Of a stretch of 64,000 nt of DNA, positions 63,391 to 64,000 are shown piece by piece. The DNA lies in NCBI GenBank assembly GCA_963777355.1, contig CAVZQK010000042.1, positions 1 to 64,000 of the forward strand. The letters run 5' to 3'. Positions within the stretch are counted from its first letter, which is position 1. Every line of letters begins with the position of its first letter. The translations under genes and the position numbers were made by a program. The notes under the pieces were generated by a model that had not been told where the DNA came from, did not search any database, and saw only the letters and a program-made list of their open reading frames with translations. The DNA comes from DATJHM01 sp963777355 (GTDB lineage Bacteria; Chloroflexota; Ktedonobacteria; Ktedonobacterales; Ktedonobacteraceae).

Positions 63391-64000
63391 TTATGGAGCC
63401 GCTTTTATTTGAGAAGGTGGAGCTTCCGGGGCGGCCTGATTTTTGCGTGCGCGAGCGCGTAGCTTCATCCAGGGGCGTTCTACGAGCAGATAGGAGGCCG
63501 TTGCTACTGGAATAACACAGATCAAGACCCATACCCAGTAAGAGAGGTAGATGGAGCGTGCGCCGCTCAGATTGAGATGAGGCACGATTTTATCATGATA
63601 AAAATCGAGCAATGGGAGGTGCCAGATATAGAGGCCGAACGAGATCATGCCAAGCTTGCGCAGAGGCAGGAGGCTGAACAGACCTTTGAGCGTGGGTGAT
63701 CCGAACAGAATAGCCAGGACCCAGGAGCTATAGCCTGTTGCAATCACCATCTCATTGAGCCAATCGAATTTATATTTCAAAGGATCGAGAAAATTGAATT
63801 GTGCAACTGGCATCTGCATCACCTGGAAGTGCCAGATAGCGGTGAACAGAAGGAGAACCAGACCGAAACGGCGCAGCCAGCGGCTATTGCGCAAAAGAGC
63901 GGCTTTCAACTGCACGCCAAACTCAGGGTGTTGTGCGTACGTATAGCAGGTGCAGATGAGCATCCCCAGCGCAAAATTTTCCAGATACTTGCCAGTCATG
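63391..64000 (-). CDS. Acyltransferase 3 family membrane protein, C-terminal part
   Basis: The gene runs off the window edge; at least 202 residues are visible. Several membrane segments (FGLVLLLFTAIWHF, MVIATGYSSWVLAILFGSP, SYWVWVLICVIPVATASYLL) end in LVERPWMKLRARARK, the standard ending of OafA/YrhL-type acyltransferases. The Pro/Ala-rich tail EAPPSQIKAAP follows. It would transfer acyl groups to exported polysaccharides or lipids. The N-terminal catalytic His lies outside the window. Confidence 0.8.
   Translation of the reverse strand, partial: MTGKYLENFALGMLICTCYTYAQHPEFGVQLKAALLRNSRWLRRFGLVLLLFTAIWHFQVMQMPVAQFNFLDPLKYKFDWLNEMVIATGYSSWVLAILFGSPTLKGLFSLLPLRKLGMISFGLYIWHLPLLDFYHDKIVPHLNLSGARSIYLSYWVWVLICVIPVATASYLLVERPWMKLRARARKNQAAPEAPPSQIKAAP

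Noticed and set aside
1..64000. tRNA, rRNA, CRISPR arrays, prophage or integrative element
   Set aside because: No T-loop-like GTTCGAATC with matching stems, no regular short repeats, and no phage structural, integrase or conjugation genes were seen.

Overview
The window looks like a piece of a Ktedonobacteria-type (Chloroflexota) chromosome. This is an inference from gene style only: large STAND proteins (HTH-NB-ARC-TPR and TIR-NB-ARC-TPR), a Ser/Thr kinase fused to WD40 repeats, many flavin monooxygenases, small lipoproteins with Thr/Pro linkers, and short operons on alternating strands. No rRNA, tRNA, CRISPR array or prophage was seen.

Layout. 0.15-5.6 kb: an organosulfur-type operon (FMN reductase, flavin reductase-like protein, ABC ATPase, permease, lipoprotein binding protein, FMN-dependent monooxygenase) behind a strong sigma-70-like promoter and a perfect inverted repeat. 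5.9-12.9 kb: the most unusual part, a chain of translationally coupled genes. It holds a Mg-chelatase-like AAA+ ATPase, a chelatase-D-like vWA protein, a 33-residue ORF, a CHAT-domain protein, a beta-rich/HsdR-like protein with substituted helicase motifs, and an HsdM-like methylase without HsdS. The last three are broken by frameshifts. 12.9-16.9 kb: a RAYT-like transposase, a membrane glycosyltransferase, and an ECF sigma factor with its membrane partner. 16.9-20.8 kb: a relic zone (MarR, alpha/beta hydrolase, RibD-like, TetR, ComB) around one intact SDR gene.

21-26.4 kb: two paralogous PsbP/DcrB-like surface proteins and a heterodimeric ABC exporter. 27-35.4 kb: a peptide-binding lipoprotein, a kinase-WD40 protein, and cell-envelope enzymes (D,D-carboxypeptidase, cardiolipin-synthase-like PLD, PAP2 phosphatase, AIM24). 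35.6-40.9 kb: an HTH-NB-ARC-TPR regulator, an amidohydrolase and a beta-propeller lipoprotein. 41-45.2 kb: a broken metallophosphoesterase with a duplicated 3' end, then an NRAMP-fold transporter with non-canonical metal-site motifs and two small cytosolic partners. 45.5-51.2 kb: an F420/FMN oxidoreductase and a metal block (NiCoT importer, ArsR/SmtB sensor with a visible operator, His-rich CDF exporter). 51.3-58.6 kb: an HD-GYP protein, an FAD amine oxidase, heme A synthase, Nudix, PAP2 and membrane proteins. 58.9-61.9 kb: a TIR-NB-ARC-TPR protein. 61.9-63.4 kb: an AT-rich, gene-poor stretch with a 36-bp perfect palindrome. The window ends inside an acyltransferase-3 gene.

A strong caveat is that many genes carry single-base frameshifts, several next to short homopolymers. 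Some may be sequencing errors. The 9-12.9 kb and 16.9-20 kb regions also show stops or catalytic substitutions that indels cannot explain, so real decay is likely there. All coordinates for broken genes are the span of recognisable homology across frames.
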